A stretch of DNA of 64,000 nt from CATQHL01 sp965204655 (GCA_965204655.1 OZ241998.1:1550001-1614000); one strand, 5' to 3'. Numbered from the stretch's first letter, positions 48,372 through 56,640 are shown. The notes: generated by a model from the letters alone, not told the origin. Numbers and translations are program-made.

Positions 48372-49431
48372 GTTGCCCGGGGTGCTGAGCGCCTCGGAAG
48401 TGGACGCCACGGCTGAAAGCATCCTGGAATGCCAGTTGCCGTCAGGTCTCATCCTTTGGTTTCAAGGCGGCCACGCCGACCCGTGGAACCACGTGCAAGC
48501 GGCGATGGCGCTGGATGCAACCGGGCGTCACGACGCGGCGGAGAAGGCCTATTCGTTCCTTGCCGACTCTCAACTCCCCAGCGGAAGTTGGCACCGCTAC
48601 TACACCTCTGACGGAGTGGAAGACGCCAACGAAGACGCCAACTGCACCGCCCACATAGCCCAAGGTCTCTGGCATCACTATCTGTTGACCCAAGACGCCG
48701 GCTTCCTGGAAAACCTCTGGCCAGTGCTGCGTCAGGCGGTCGAGTTCGTGCTGGAACTGCAGCGGCGGGGCGGAGAGATCACGTGGGCGCGCCGCCCCGG
48801 CGGCAGAGCCTGGCCATACGCGCTGCTGAGCAGTTCGTCCTCTATCTACTCAAGTCTTGCCGCGGCCGTTGCTGCGGCAAGACAACTGGGTCGCCCGACG
48901 GCTCGTTGGTCTCGAGCTGCTGAACGGCTGGGGAAAGCCATCCGTTGCCGTCCTCAAGCCTTTTCCCCAAGGGATCGCTGGGCTATGGACTGGTACTACC
49001 CCGTGCTCAGCGGCGCTCTGACCGCCGCCGCCGGGCGCAGGCGCATCTGGAACAAAATGGAAGAATTCGTCCTTGACGGCTGGGGCGTCCGCTGCGTCTC
49101 CGACAAGAACTGGGTCACCCCGGCGGAAACCGCCGAGGCTGCGACGGCCTTCGCAAGCGTGGGAATGTCCGACGCCGCTCTGGAACTCCTGAAATGGTCG
49201 CAACGCCTGCGCGTCGCCGACGGACGCTACTGGACCGGCATCGTGCTGCCCGAGCGCATCCATTTTCCGGCGGGTGAGAAAACTACTTATTCGGCTTCCG
49301 CGCAACTCCTAGCCGCCTACCGCCTCGGCTCTCTCCTCGGTTCAGAGGAATCGACCAAACTCTCAAACGCCTCCGCGGCGTCGCAGCACACGCAAGGATC
49401 CCGTCGCGCCGACCTCCGAATACCTTCCTGA
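48358..49431 (+). CDS. Alpha/alpha-toroid protein (prenyltransferase- or six-hairpin-glycosidase-like)
   Basis: A 357-residue all-helical repeat protein. The QLPSGLILWF and QLPSGSWHRYY repeats look like squalene-cyclase/prenyltransferase repeats, while NCTAHIAQGLWHHYLLTQDAGFLENLWPVLRQAVEF resembles six-hairpin glycosidases. No DxDD cyclase motif is seen, so I do not assign a reaction. GTG 48358 lies 14 nt inside the upstream methyltransferase gene, a coupled start. The 3' end overlaps the convergent methyltransferase by 69 nt. Confidence 0.75.
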   Translation: MYLRELPGVLSASEVDATAESILECQLPSGLILWFQGGHADPWNHVQAAMALDATGRHDAAEKAYSFLADSQLPSGSWHRYYTSDGVEDANEDANCTAHIAQGLWHHYLLTQDAGFLENLWPVLRQAVEFVLELQRRGGEITWARRPGGRAWPYALLSSSSSIYSSLAAAVAAARQLGRPTARWSRAAERLGKAIRCRPQAFSPRDRWAMDWYYPVLSGALTAAAGRRRIWNKMEEFVLDGWGVRCVSDKNWVTPAETAEAATAFASVGMSDAALELLKWSQRLRVADGRYWTGIVLPERIHFPAGEKTTYSASAQLLAAYRLGSLLGSEESTKLSNASAASQHTQGSRRADLRIPS

Positions 49432-49989
49432 AGACAAGGCGCAACGGTAGATCTCGTACGGAGGACGCCCCCCGTCCGCCGGATTCGGGAAAACGTCGTG
49501 GATAGCCAGCAGACCTCCGTCAATCACATGCGGCGCCCAATTCTCGTAGTCGGCCCAAGCCGCCTCGGAAGAATGCCCCCCGTCTATAAACAGGAAAGCC
49601 AGCGGTGTGCGCCAGACGGCTCCAACCTGCGCGGAGTCCCCCACCACGGCCACCACGCTCCCCTCTAAGCCCGCGTCAAAGACGTTGCTGCGAAAGTGGG
49701 GAAGCGTGTCCAGCAAGCCGGTGCGCTGATCCAGGAGATCCGGGTCGTGCCACTCCCAGCCAGGCTGGTTCTCCTCGGAACCGCGATGATGATCCACCGA
49801 GAACAACAGCCCCCCGCGCTCCGCCGCGGCAGCGCCCAAAAACAGCGCGGAGCGGCCACAGTAACCGCCGACCTCCAGGAATGGCCGCTGCTCCGGCGCG
49901 GTCTTAGCCGCCTCGTAGAGAGCCAAGCCCTCTTCGGGCGGCATGAATCCTTTCGCAGCCAGAGCCGCTGGAAGAATTTCAGCGTCCAT
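49363..49989 (-). CDS. Class I SAM-dependent methyltransferase (Methyltransf_24 type)
   Basis: A 208-residue protein from ATG 49989. The SAM-binding motif is PFLEVGGYCGRSALFLG, with the acidic residue in VDHHRGSEENQ and FLFIDGGHSSEAAWADYENWAPHV, typical of Methyltransf_24. The frame is open to 50040, but ATG 49989 overlaps the GtrA stop by 11 nt, a coupled start, and the residues before it are not family-like. Its last 69 nt overlap the 3' end of the toroid gene on the other strand. Substrate unknown. Confidence 0.83.
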   Translation of the reverse strand: MDAEILPAALAAKGFMPPEEGLALYEAAKTAPEQRPFLEVGGYCGRSALFLGAAAAERGGLLFSVDHHRGSEENQPGWEWHDPDLLDQRTGLLDTLPHFRSNVFDAGLEGSVVAVVGDSAQVGAVWRTPLAFLFIDGGHSSEAAWADYENWAPHVIDGGLLAIHDVFPNPADGGRPPYEIYRCALSSGRYSEVGATGSLRVLRRRGGV

Positions 49990-50464
49990 CTTCAGCTTTG
50001 GGAACCTTCGCGAACAGAGGACGCACTCTCCCAAACACAAAGTAATCCAGTATCAGGAACTTGAAGACCCAGAGAGAGAGATAAGAAAGCAGGTTGGCGG
50101 CAACTGGAATCCAGGAGTGATCCCAGCGGCTGGCGGCGGCGTTCACTGCGAGGGTGGAGAGGATCATGCCCGCAATCGTCATGACCCAGAACGGAATGAC
50201 CTCTCCAAAAAGGTGGTTGCGCCCGGTCTTGTGCCAGACCCAGTAACGGTTCAAGACGTAGGCAGGCACGGCCCCCACGTTCACCGCTAGAAGGTTGGCG
50301 CTCCACTCCGTCCAGCCCGCCCAGTTGTCGAGCGCGTACAGCAGGAAGAGCGAAATAGAGGAAACGACGGCGGAGACCAACCCGTAGCGAACGATCTTGT
50401 AACGCTCAATGATTCGGGTCAGAAGATCAAGCAGGGATTTGATCGCTCCTTCGCTCTGGCGCAC
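49979..50464 (-). CDS. GtrA-family membrane protein
   Basis: A four-helix membrane protein of the GtrA family (RYGLVSAVVSSISLFLLYAL, ANLLAVNVGAVPAYVLNRYWVW and two more helices), often linked to flipping or transfer of lipid-linked sugars. From GTG 50464 it is 161 residues. The frame is open to TTG 50530, but that would overlap the upstream GNAT gene by 50 nt. The methyltransferase that follows overlaps by 11 nt. Confidence 0.82.
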   Translation of the reverse strand: MRQSEGAIKSLLDLLTRIIERYKIVRYGLVSAVVSSISLFLLYALDNWAGWTEWSANLLAVNVGAVPAYVLNRYWVWHKTGRNHLFGEVIPFWVMTIAGMILSTLAVNAAASRWDHSWIPVAANLLSYLSLWVFKFLILDYFVFGRVRPLFAKVPKAEDGR

Positions 50465-50480
50465 GATCAGTCCGCAGCGG

Positions 50481-50960
50481 TCACTTACGCTCAAGTCGGC
50501 AGCGGAAAACGTTGGTGTCTCGACGTTCAAATCCGATTCGCTCGTAGAGCCGGATGGCCGCCTCCCGCTCCGGTCGCGACGTAAGGTCGACCGTTCGCGC
50601 GCCTGCGTGCTCCGCCTGCCTCAAGGCTTCCTTCAGCAGGGCTTCCCCCACGCCGCGCGAACGGAATGCCGAATCCACCACCACGTCTTCAATCCAAGCC
50701 CGAAGCCCGGTCGGCAGACGAAAGAGAACGAGCACCGTGATGCCCACTATCTCGCCGTCTAGTTCCGCTGCGAGCAGCCGAGTGGAGGGGCTCTCCGCGA
50801 TCTCAGCAATCTCGGACGCAGAAGGGAACGAACAGGAGGAAGACAACTGAGGCAGGAGCCGCTTCAAGACTGCGATCAGTTCAGGGGTCGCTTCGGGGGC
50901 AATGCGGACTACCACTGCATCGGTCACAAGTCGCAAGGATAGAGCAGATGCATCACTCAC
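50481..50960 (-). CDS. GNAT-family N-acetyltransferase
   Basis: A 159-residue acetyltransferase. The acetyl-CoA loop is RSRGVGEALLKEAL, preceded by the strand WIEDVVVDSAF and followed by RLYERIGFERRD. Substrate unknown. GTG 50960 is the first start, with a second GTG (about codon 12) possible. It is divergent from the PAC2 gene and followed closely by GtrA. Confidence 0.85.
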   Translation of the reverse strand: MSDASALSLRLVTDAVVVRIAPEATPELIAVLKRLLPQLSSSCSFPSASEIAEIAESPSTRLLAAELDGEIVGITVLVLFRLPTGLRAWIEDVVVDSAFRSRGVGEALLKEALRQAEHAGARTVDLTSRPEREAAIRLYERIGFERRDTNVFRCRLERK

Positions 50961-50986
50961 CCTGCAGACCAGCGCAGTAAGTCAGG

Positions 50987-50992
50987 TAAGGT
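50987..50992 (+). promoter_or_regulatory. Predicted -10 box for the PAC2 gene
   Basis: TAAGGT, 8 nt before GTG 51001. Slightly longer spacing than at the other leaderless candidates; an AAGG could also act as a weak SD. Confidence 0.35.
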
Positions 50993-51000
50993 CAAGGGCA

Positions 51001-51891
51001 GTGAACACGACCCCCGAGAACGAGCAAGGCCTAGAAGACCTGAAGTGGAACGAACGCCCGGAGCTGAAGCACCCCGTTCTGATCACCGCCTTCAAGGGGT
51101 GGAACGACGCAGGCGACGCAGCTTCTCTAGCAGCCAAGTACCTGCGCAAGCGCTGGGGTCTGAAGACCTTCGCGGAGATTGATCCCGAGCGTTACTACGA
51201 CTTCACAGTGACGCGACCCCAGGTGTCTTTCGGAGACGACGGGCAGCGCAAACTCACCTGGCCTGCAAACTCGTTTTCTGCGGCGCGCATCCCCGGATCA
51301 GGAACTGACGTCATCCTGCTCGAAGGTGTGGAGCCTCACTTCCGCTGGAAAAGGTTCTGCGAACACGTAGCGGGGCTGGCTAAACACTTCGATTCCTTCT
51401 TGGTGGTGACGCTGGGTGCGCTTCTAGCAGACGTGCCTCACACGCGTCCTGTGGCAATCTTCGGCACCTGCGACGACCCCGAATTGGCTCAGAAGATGCA
51501 CCTTCGTCACTCCAATTATGAAGGCCCCACCGGCATCGTGGGGGTGTTGGGCGTCTACGGACGATCGGTAGGCATATCCTCCGCCTCTCTGTGGGCTTCG
51601 GTGCCCTCCTATACGGCCAACAATCCCTCACCGAAAGCGACCAAGGCGCTCGTGGAAGAAGTGGCGAGGCTGCTAGGCGTGAAAATCGAGGTGGACGACC
51701 TGCAAAAGCAGGCCGAAGAATACGAACGCAGCGTGGACGAAATCGTCAACGCTGACGAAGACGCCAAGGCTTACGTGAACGAACTCGAACAGTCTTACGA
51801 CTCACCTGAAGAAGTTGAAAAAGGAGCGCCGGAGCGGCTCGTAGCGGAGGTTGAAAAATTCTTGAGGGAACAGCCGCCCTCGCAAGGCTGA
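51001..51891 (+). CDS. PAC2-family protein (proteasome-assembly-chaperone-like)
   Basis: A 296-residue PAC2 protein, a family found across Actinobacteria and related to proteasome assembly chaperones; the role in bacteria is not settled. Blocks include PVLITAFKGWNDAGDAASLAAKYL, DVILLEGVEPHFRWKRF, LLADVPHTRPV and YEGPTGIVGVLG. The C-terminal 70 residues are acidic and helical. GTG 51001 is preferred over an open frame from 50902 that runs across the divergent GNAT start. Confidence 0.87.
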   Translation: MNTTPENEQGLEDLKWNERPELKHPVLITAFKGWNDAGDAASLAAKYLRKRWGLKTFAEIDPERYYDFTVTRPQVSFGDDGQRKLTWPANSFSAARIPGSGTDVILLEGVEPHFRWKRFCEHVAGLAKHFDSFLVVTLGALLADVPHTRPVAIFGTCDDPELAQKMHLRHSNYEGPTGIVGVLGVYGRSVGISSASLWASVPSYTANNPSPKATKALVEEVARLLGVKIEVDDLQKQAEEYERSVDEIVNADEDAKAYVNELEQSYDSPEEVEKGAPERLVAEVEKFLREQPPSQG

Positions 51892-51935
51892 CCCCCTTTC
51901 GACCTCGGCGATTCGAATGCCGCAGCAGGCGAGCG

Positions 51936-52664
51936 CTAGTTGCCGGCGCCCCCGTCTGACCCAGAAGAAACAGGCAAGCGCCAAACGGGCGAACGAGGAA
52001 GATCAAACAGAACTTCCGAACTCTCGCCTTTCAGGGAAGCAAAGGCGTGAGCGGCCCAGAACTTGGGCCCCGCCAAGGGAGAAGGAAGCTTTTCTTCGCT
52101 GAAGAAGCCAGCGTCGGTGCACTCCAACTCGTGCAGCTTCAAGTCGCCGCCGACCGCCTTGCAAAGGTAGACGAGTGAATAGGTCGGCACCGAGGTGAAG
52201 CCGTGGCGCAGGCTGTCTAGAACCGCTATCAACCGAATCGGTTCGCATTCGATGCCCGTCTCCTCTAGTACCTCCTTGATTGCCACCTCCGAGGACGAAT
52301 AGCCCACGTCCGCCCAGCCGGTGGGATACAGCCAACGCCCCGAGTCCTTCCTCTTGATCAACAGGAGTTGACGCTCTTCGTTCCCGACCACCGCGCCCAC
52401 GGCGATCTTCGGAGTTACGTATCCGGCAACCCCATGCCCAACAGCCTCCATCCACTCCTCTATCCGTCGGTCCGGGTCAAAGCTGTCGTCAACCGAAGCC
52501 CTGATCTCCCCGGCCACCGCAAGAATTTCCTCAAAGCGCTCTCGTTCAAAAAGATTCTTAGTGAAACCCAAGCCGGTGCGTGCGATGCCTGCCAGGGCCT
52601 CGCTCCAACGGAGAAGTTCAAGCTCTCCGAAGACCGGATGGGAGTTCATAGATCGTTCCATCAT
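51936..52664 (-). CDS. NUDIX hydrolase with N-terminal helical domain
   Basis: A 242-residue protein: an N-terminal helical domain (about 8-75, SEALAGIARTGLGFTKNLFERERF) known from ADP-ribose-type NUDIX proteins, then the NUDIX fold (about 84-215). The box reads GWADVGYSSSEVAIKEVLEETG (116-137). The metal-binding KEVLEE part is intact (Lys for Arg), but Tyr122 takes the place of the usual Glu. Substrate unknown. The ATG at 52664 overlaps glnD by 47 nt; ATG 52649 is an alternative. Confidence 0.82.
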   Translation of the reverse strand: MMERSMNSHPVFGELELLRWSEALAGIARTGLGFTKNLFERERFEEILAVAGEIRASVDDSFDPDRRIEEWMEAVGHGVAGYVTPKIAVGAVVGNEERQLLLIKRKDSGRWLYPTGWADVGYSSSEVAIKEVLEETGIECEPIRLIAVLDSLRHGFTSVPTYSLVYLCKAVGGDLKLHELECTDAGFFSEEKLPSPLAGPKFWAAHAFASLKGESSEVLFDLPRSPVWRLPVSSGSDGGAGN

Positions 52665-55071
52665 CTAGAGAGTCGCTCTCAAATTGCGGCAGAGGGTGTT
52701 CCCGGCGGACGCGCTGGTGACGGGGAGCATCAGAAATCACGGGGGTGACCAACTCCGCAACCTCCTTGAGCCTTGCCGGATCGGTGACCTTCTCTCCCGA
52801 GGCCTCAGTCACGTCGAAGGAATCCACCACATGGTCCCCCAAGGTTTGAACACGCGCTCTTTTGATCAGCAGACCTGCGCCTACGAGGGTGGAAGTTATG
52901 CGGTACAAGAGTCCCATGCTGTCAGGAGCCGCCAATTCCAGCACAGTCGAATTCGCAGAGATGTCGTTGTCGAACCTGACGAAGGATCCGACTATCGGTT
53001 GCGGGGCAGATGGCTGGCTGTCGGAAGTCCAAGAAGACTTGGTCAACCTGCTCAGTCGATCCTCCAGAGCCAGCCTGCCGTCTAAGGCCTTTCGGGCGTC
53101 GGCAAGTATCCGCTGCCAGAGGAGAGAGTCAGGCCAAGGCGAATCCACCAACAACAGATAGGCAGTCATGCCTGCGTCAACGCAGCCCACGGCTGAGAGC
53201 ACGCTCAATCCGTTGAGTGTGATCACCCCGGCCAGGATGGGAAGAACTCTCGGATTTTTCGGCACTATGGCCAGCATCTGCTGTTTTTCCGCCTCCAAAA
53301 AGAAGTCTCCTTTGTGCATGCGCTCCCGAACCTCTGGCGTGGGAAACGATCTAGGCAACTCGCTGAGTTCTCCACCAAGCAGGTAGTGCTCTGTCCGACG
53401 CACCAACCCCCTGATGAGCTTTGCCTTCCACTTGCTCCACACGGAAGGCCCGGTAGCGATCGAATCCGCTTCGGTGAGCGCCGCTAGCAGCCGGAGGACC
53501 TGCACGCTCCCAACCTCGGCCGCAACGCGCAGAACTGTGCCCACGCCTTCAATGTTGCGGCGCGTGGCTACGTCCGGCAACAGCAAGTGAAGTTCCACAA
53601 GCTTCACGAGCGTGGCAGTGTCTTCTTTATCAAAACCCATTCGAGTGGCGATCTTCTCCACGATTTCCATTCCGACCTTGCTGTGATCTCCGGGAAAGCC
53701 TTTGCCGATGTCGTGCAGAAAAGCCGCGATCAGCAGAAGATCCGGCCTGCTGATTTCGTCGCCGCGTTCAATTATCGCTGCCGCTTCCGCCGCCGTTTCG
53801 CAGAGATGTCTGTCGACCGTGTAACGGTGGTAATCGTTGCGCTGCAAGAGACAGCGGCAGGACGCCCACTCGGGGAGTATCTTGACCATCGCCCCCGCCT
53901 GATCAAGAGATTCGACAACCGGAATGGCGCTCCGCCCGCTGGCCAACAGATTTACAAAGAGTTCTCGTCCGCCTTCCGGCCATCTCTCACCCAAAGGGGG
54001 GGCGTCCGCAAGCCGCTGCAGTGACTTACGCTCTATGCGGGCGTCGCTGGTCCCCGCCGCCGACGCTGCCCGTAAAAGCCCCAGGGGGTCCTTCTCCAGT
54101 TCAACTTCAGGGGCTAGAAAGATCTCCTTGCCTTGCAGGTATACCCCCTTAGAGATCTCTTTGACGCTGTCGGAACGTTTCCCCGAACCCCGCTCGCTCC
54201 AATCCTCAATTCTGGCCCAGACGTTGTCGACCACCCAGGCCGCCGTACGCCCCGCAGCGGACACTTCGGTCATGAACGCTTCCGTGCTAGCAAAACCCAG
54301 AGCCTCTGCCACTTCGTCCTGATACTCCAGCGCAAGCAGGCTGCTGGAGTCACCGGAGACTCGGTGAAGTTCCACCCTCGCAGCCAAAATGGCCTCATAC
54401 GGATCCCCGGGAAGGGAAACGTCCGCACCGACTAGATCAGGGCGCGCCCGGGCGGTGAACTCTAGAGCCTGCATGTCACGCAAACCGCCCGCGGCATCTT
54501 TCAAGTCGGGTTGAAGTCGAAATGCCACCTCGCCAAACCGACCGGCCCGCTTTCTGGAATCCGATACCAATCTAGGAAGCCACTCATCGGCGCGGCTCTT
54601 CCACCGCCGCTCGGCTTCCGTCTTCAAACGGTGCGACATCTCCTTGTCGCCTGTTAAGTGACGCAGGGAAAGCAGAGCGGTGGATGTATCCAACGATTTA
54701 TCTGCCAACTTGAGAGTCTGGGGGATCGTGCGGACGGCGTGACCGAGTTTCAAGCCCTCATCCCAAATTGGGTGCCAGAGCCCAACCGCTAAATCCTCTA
54801 TACCGGAAGGTTCGTCGTAAATCAGCCATGCGTCCAGGTCGCTGTGCGGGCTCAACTCGGCTCTGCCGTAACCGCCGACCGCCACCAGAGCCGCGGAGCA
54901 GGAAGAACCCCCTGCCAACTCAAAGAGTTCCTTAAGCCAGTCGTCTATCTGCCTGCTGTATGCCCGGCAGAACTCGGCGCCTCTCAGGGAACGATCTGAG
55001 ACCAAGCGCCGCCTCTGAGGAGATCCGGCTCGTAACTCGCTTCCGCGCAGGGAAAATGCAGCAACCTCCAC
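52618..55071 (-). CDS. glnD: [Protein-PII] uridylyl/adenylyltransferase GlnD
   Basis: An 817-residue bifunctional nitrogen sensor that modifies and demodifies PII proteins. The nucleotidyltransferase motif is GGYGRAELSPHSDLD (66-80), a helical GlnE-like region follows, then the HD domain FLHDIGKG (His453, Asp454) and two ACT-like domains (about 613-668 and 720-790) that sense glutamine. In Actinobacteria the modification may be adenylylation. GTG 55071, with TACGGT 7 nt upstream. It lies after amt without any PII gene between them. Confidence 0.93.
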   Translation of the reverse strand: MEVAAFSLRGSELRAGSPQRRRLVSDRSLRGAEFCRAYSRQIDDWLKELFELAGGSSCSAALVAVGGYGRAELSPHSDLDAWLIYDEPSGIEDLAVGLWHPIWDEGLKLGHAVRTIPQTLKLADKSLDTSTALLSLRHLTGDKEMSHRLKTEAERRWKSRADEWLPRLVSDSRKRAGRFGEVAFRLQPDLKDAAGGLRDMQALEFTARARPDLVGADVSLPGDPYEAILAARVELHRVSGDSSSLLALEYQDEVAEALGFASTEAFMTEVSAAGRTAAWVVDNVWARIEDWSERGSGKRSDSVKEISKGVYLQGKEIFLAPEVELEKDPLGLLRAASAAGTSDARIERKSLQRLADAPPLGERWPEGGRELFVNLLASGRSAIPVVESLDQAGAMVKILPEWASCRCLLQRNDYHRYTVDRHLCETAAEAAAIIERGDEISRPDLLLIAAFLHDIGKGFPGDHSKVGMEIVEKIATRMGFDKEDTATLVKLVELHLLLPDVATRRNIEGVGTVLRVAAEVGSVQVLRLLAALTEADSIATGPSVWSKWKAKLIRGLVRRTEHYLLGGELSELPRSFPTPEVRERMHKGDFFLEAEKQQMLAIVPKNPRVLPILAGVITLNGLSVLSAVGCVDAGMTAYLLLVDSPWPDSLLWQRILADARKALDGRLALEDRLSRLTKSSWTSDSQPSAPQPIVGSFVRFDNDISANSTVLELAAPDSMGLLYRITSTLVGAGLLIKRARVQTLGDHVVDSFDVTEASGEKVTDPARLKEVAELVTPVISDAPRHQRVRREHPLPQFESDSLDDGTIYELPSGLRRA

Positions 55072-55078
55072 GCCTTAA

Positions 55079-55084
55079 ACCGTA
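55079..55084 (-). promoter_or_regulatory. Predicted -10 box for glnD
   Basis: TACGGT on the minus strand, 7 nt before GTG 55071. It suggests glnD has its own leaderless promoter downstream of the amt terminator-like region. Confidence 0.4.
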
Positions 55085-55161
55085 CAGGGTGCACACGCCC
55101 GAGGTTAAGGGAACCCAGGCATCTTGCTCGCCGCGGGCGAATCACCTGCCTAAGCGCTATG

Positions 55162-55198
55162 GATGCTGCGCTGCCCTCAACGAACAGCGCAGCGCATC
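55162..55198 (-). terminator. Bulged hairpin in the amt-glnD spacer
   Basis: GATGCTGCGC pairs with GCGCA-GC-GCATC (10 bp with a 2-nt bulge, 15-nt loop), about 28-64 nt past the amt stop. With the palindrome at 55207-55218 it probably limits read-through from amt into glnD. Confidence 0.45.
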
Positions 55199-55206
55199 AA
55201 CCGAAA

Positions 55207-55218
55207 CCCCCTAGGGGG
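55207..55218. terminator. CCCCCTAGGGGG palindrome after amt
   Basis: Perfect 12-bp palindrome 8 nt past the amt stop codon. It would form a tight G/C hairpin only with melting of the centre; no T-run. Probably part of the transcript end. Confidence 0.4.
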
Positions 55219-55225
55219 CGTCGGG

Positions 55226-56440
55226 CTATCCAGAGTAAGCAGTCTCAGCGTGCTCGACCTGGTCAAGACCTACTCTCTCGGACTCCTCGCTCACGCGCAG
55301 TCCGATGATCTTGTCGAGGATCGTTGCGATGCCCCAGGTAACCAGGAAGGAGTAGGTGATCGTCGCTAGCAGTCCCAGCAGTTGGTTCAGCAGCAAACTG
55401 CCGCCGCCGCCGAAGAAGATCCCTTCGACAAAATCTGCGCCTTCATAGATGCTGTTGTCGGCGAAGAACCCGATGAGTATTCCTCCGACAACGCCTCCGA
55501 AAAGGTGCAGACCGACGACGTCGAGTGTGTCGTCTAGTTCAAGCAGGTGCTTGAGATGCACCGTGAAGTAGCACACCACGCCTGCAGCGGCACCAATGAT
55601 GATCGAGTACATGGGCCCCACGAAGCCCGCAGCCGGAGTAATCGCAACCAGACCGGCCACGATGCCGGAGCAGACTCCCAGCAATTCCGACGGGCGTCGC
55701 TTCACCCATCCCACTACAAGCCAAGCGAAGGCCGCTCCAGCGGGTGCTAAGAACGTGTTCACAAGCGCCAGAGACGCAAGCTCATTCGCTTGCAGGGCCG
55801 AACCTGCGTTGAAACCGAACCAGCCCAGCCAGAGAACGCCCGTTCCTACCAGGAACATGCGCATGTCGTGAGGCGGCGTCGTGTGCCGCGGCGCCCATTC
55901 CTGACGGGGCCCCAGCACGAAGGCCAGAGCCAAAGCTCCGGCTCCCGCGTTCACGTGGATAGACGTCCCGCCCGCAAAATCGTGCGACGGAAGGTCAAGA
56001 AGCCATCCGTTCCCACCGAACACCCAGTAGGTCACCGGGCTGTACACCAGCAGCGACCATATAGGAACGAACCAAACCCAGGCCCTGAACTTCATGCGTC
56101 CAGCCACCGCTCCCGACATGAGCGCAGGGGCTATCACCGCGAAGGTGGCGCTGAAGGCAAAGTTGACGAGTGCCTCGTCGCCCGAGATGCCCCGCATCAA
56201 GAAGTGATCGGCGTTCCCGAGGATCGGAAAATCCCAGCTTCCGAACGCAAGCGAAAACCCCATCAGAGCCCAGAGGATGGGGACGGCCACGAGGCAATAG
56301 ACGTTCATAGACATCATATTCACCACGTTCTTGGAACCGACCATGCTCCCGTAGAAGATCGCCAGTCCAGGCGTCATGAAGAGCACCAAGGCCGTACAGA
56401 CCAATAGCCAAGTTAGGTCTCCGCTGTCAAAGATATCCAT
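55226..56440 (-). CDS. amt: Ammonium transporter
   Basis: A 404-residue Amt/Mep/Rh channel with about 11 helices. Signature regions: GLAIFYGSMVGSKNVVNMM, the first pore His in DFAGGTSIHVNAGAGAL (about 168), MFLVGTGVLWLGWFGFNAGSA and the second pore His in DVVGLHLFGGVVGG. ATG 56440 with GAGGTG about 4 nt upstream. Transcribed away from the binding-protein array and followed by glnD; PII-type control is expected but no PII gene is present here. Confidence 0.95.
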   Translation of the reverse strand: MDIFDSGDLTWLLVCTALVLFMTPGLAIFYGSMVGSKNVVNMMSMNVYCLVAVPILWALMGFSLAFGSWDFPILGNADHFLMRGISGDEALVNFAFSATFAVIAPALMSGAVAGRMKFRAWVWFVPIWSLLVYSPVTYWVFGGNGWLLDLPSHDFAGGTSIHVNAGAGALALAFVLGPRQEWAPRHTTPPHDMRMFLVGTGVLWLGWFGFNAGSALQANELASLALVNTFLAPAGAAFAWLVVGWVKRRPSELLGVCSGIVAGLVAITPAAGFVGPMYSIIIGAAAGVVCYFTVHLKHLLELDDTLDVVGLHLFGGVVGGILIGFFADNSIYEGADFVEGIFFGGGGSLLLNQLLGLLATITYSFLVTWGIATILDKIIGLRVSEESERVGLDQVEHAETAYSG

Positions 56441-56510
56441 CTAGCACCTCATTTCTGTAAATCCGCTCTTGCTTGAATTGTCAAACTCAAGGGCATAACC
56501 GGAAAAGCTT

Positions 56511-56538
56511 AGTGTCGTTCTCTCAAAAGTGTCGCTCT
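56511..56538. promoter_or_regulatory. Direct repeat in the amt / binding-protein divergent region
   Basis: AGTGTCGTTCT (56511-56521) and AGTGTCGCTCT (56528-56538) recur with a 17-nt period in the 200-nt region controlling amt (minus) and the first binding-protein gene (plus). A candidate shared regulator site; no close match to a GlnR box was seen. Confidence 0.4.
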
Positions 56539-56615
56539 TGAATATATGTTGCACGCCCCGGCATCTGAGTCAGTTCCGTAGAATAGCAGGTTCAGACGAT
56601 CTCAGAAGCAGTCCA

Positions 56616-56640
56616 CATAAGCAATCCGCATAAGTAATCC
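56616..56640 (+). repeat. 12-nt direct repeat just before binding-protein gene 1
   Basis: CATAAGCAATCC (56616-56627) and CATAAGTAATCC (56629-56640) differ at one base; the second copy abuts the ATG at 56641. Each includes a weak -10-like CATAAG. It may reflect a duplicated promoter/start region. Confidence 0.5.

Noticed and set aside
50902..51000. Longer PAC2 start at 50902
   Set aside because: Runs back over the divergent GNAT start; the conserved sequence begins after GTG 51001.
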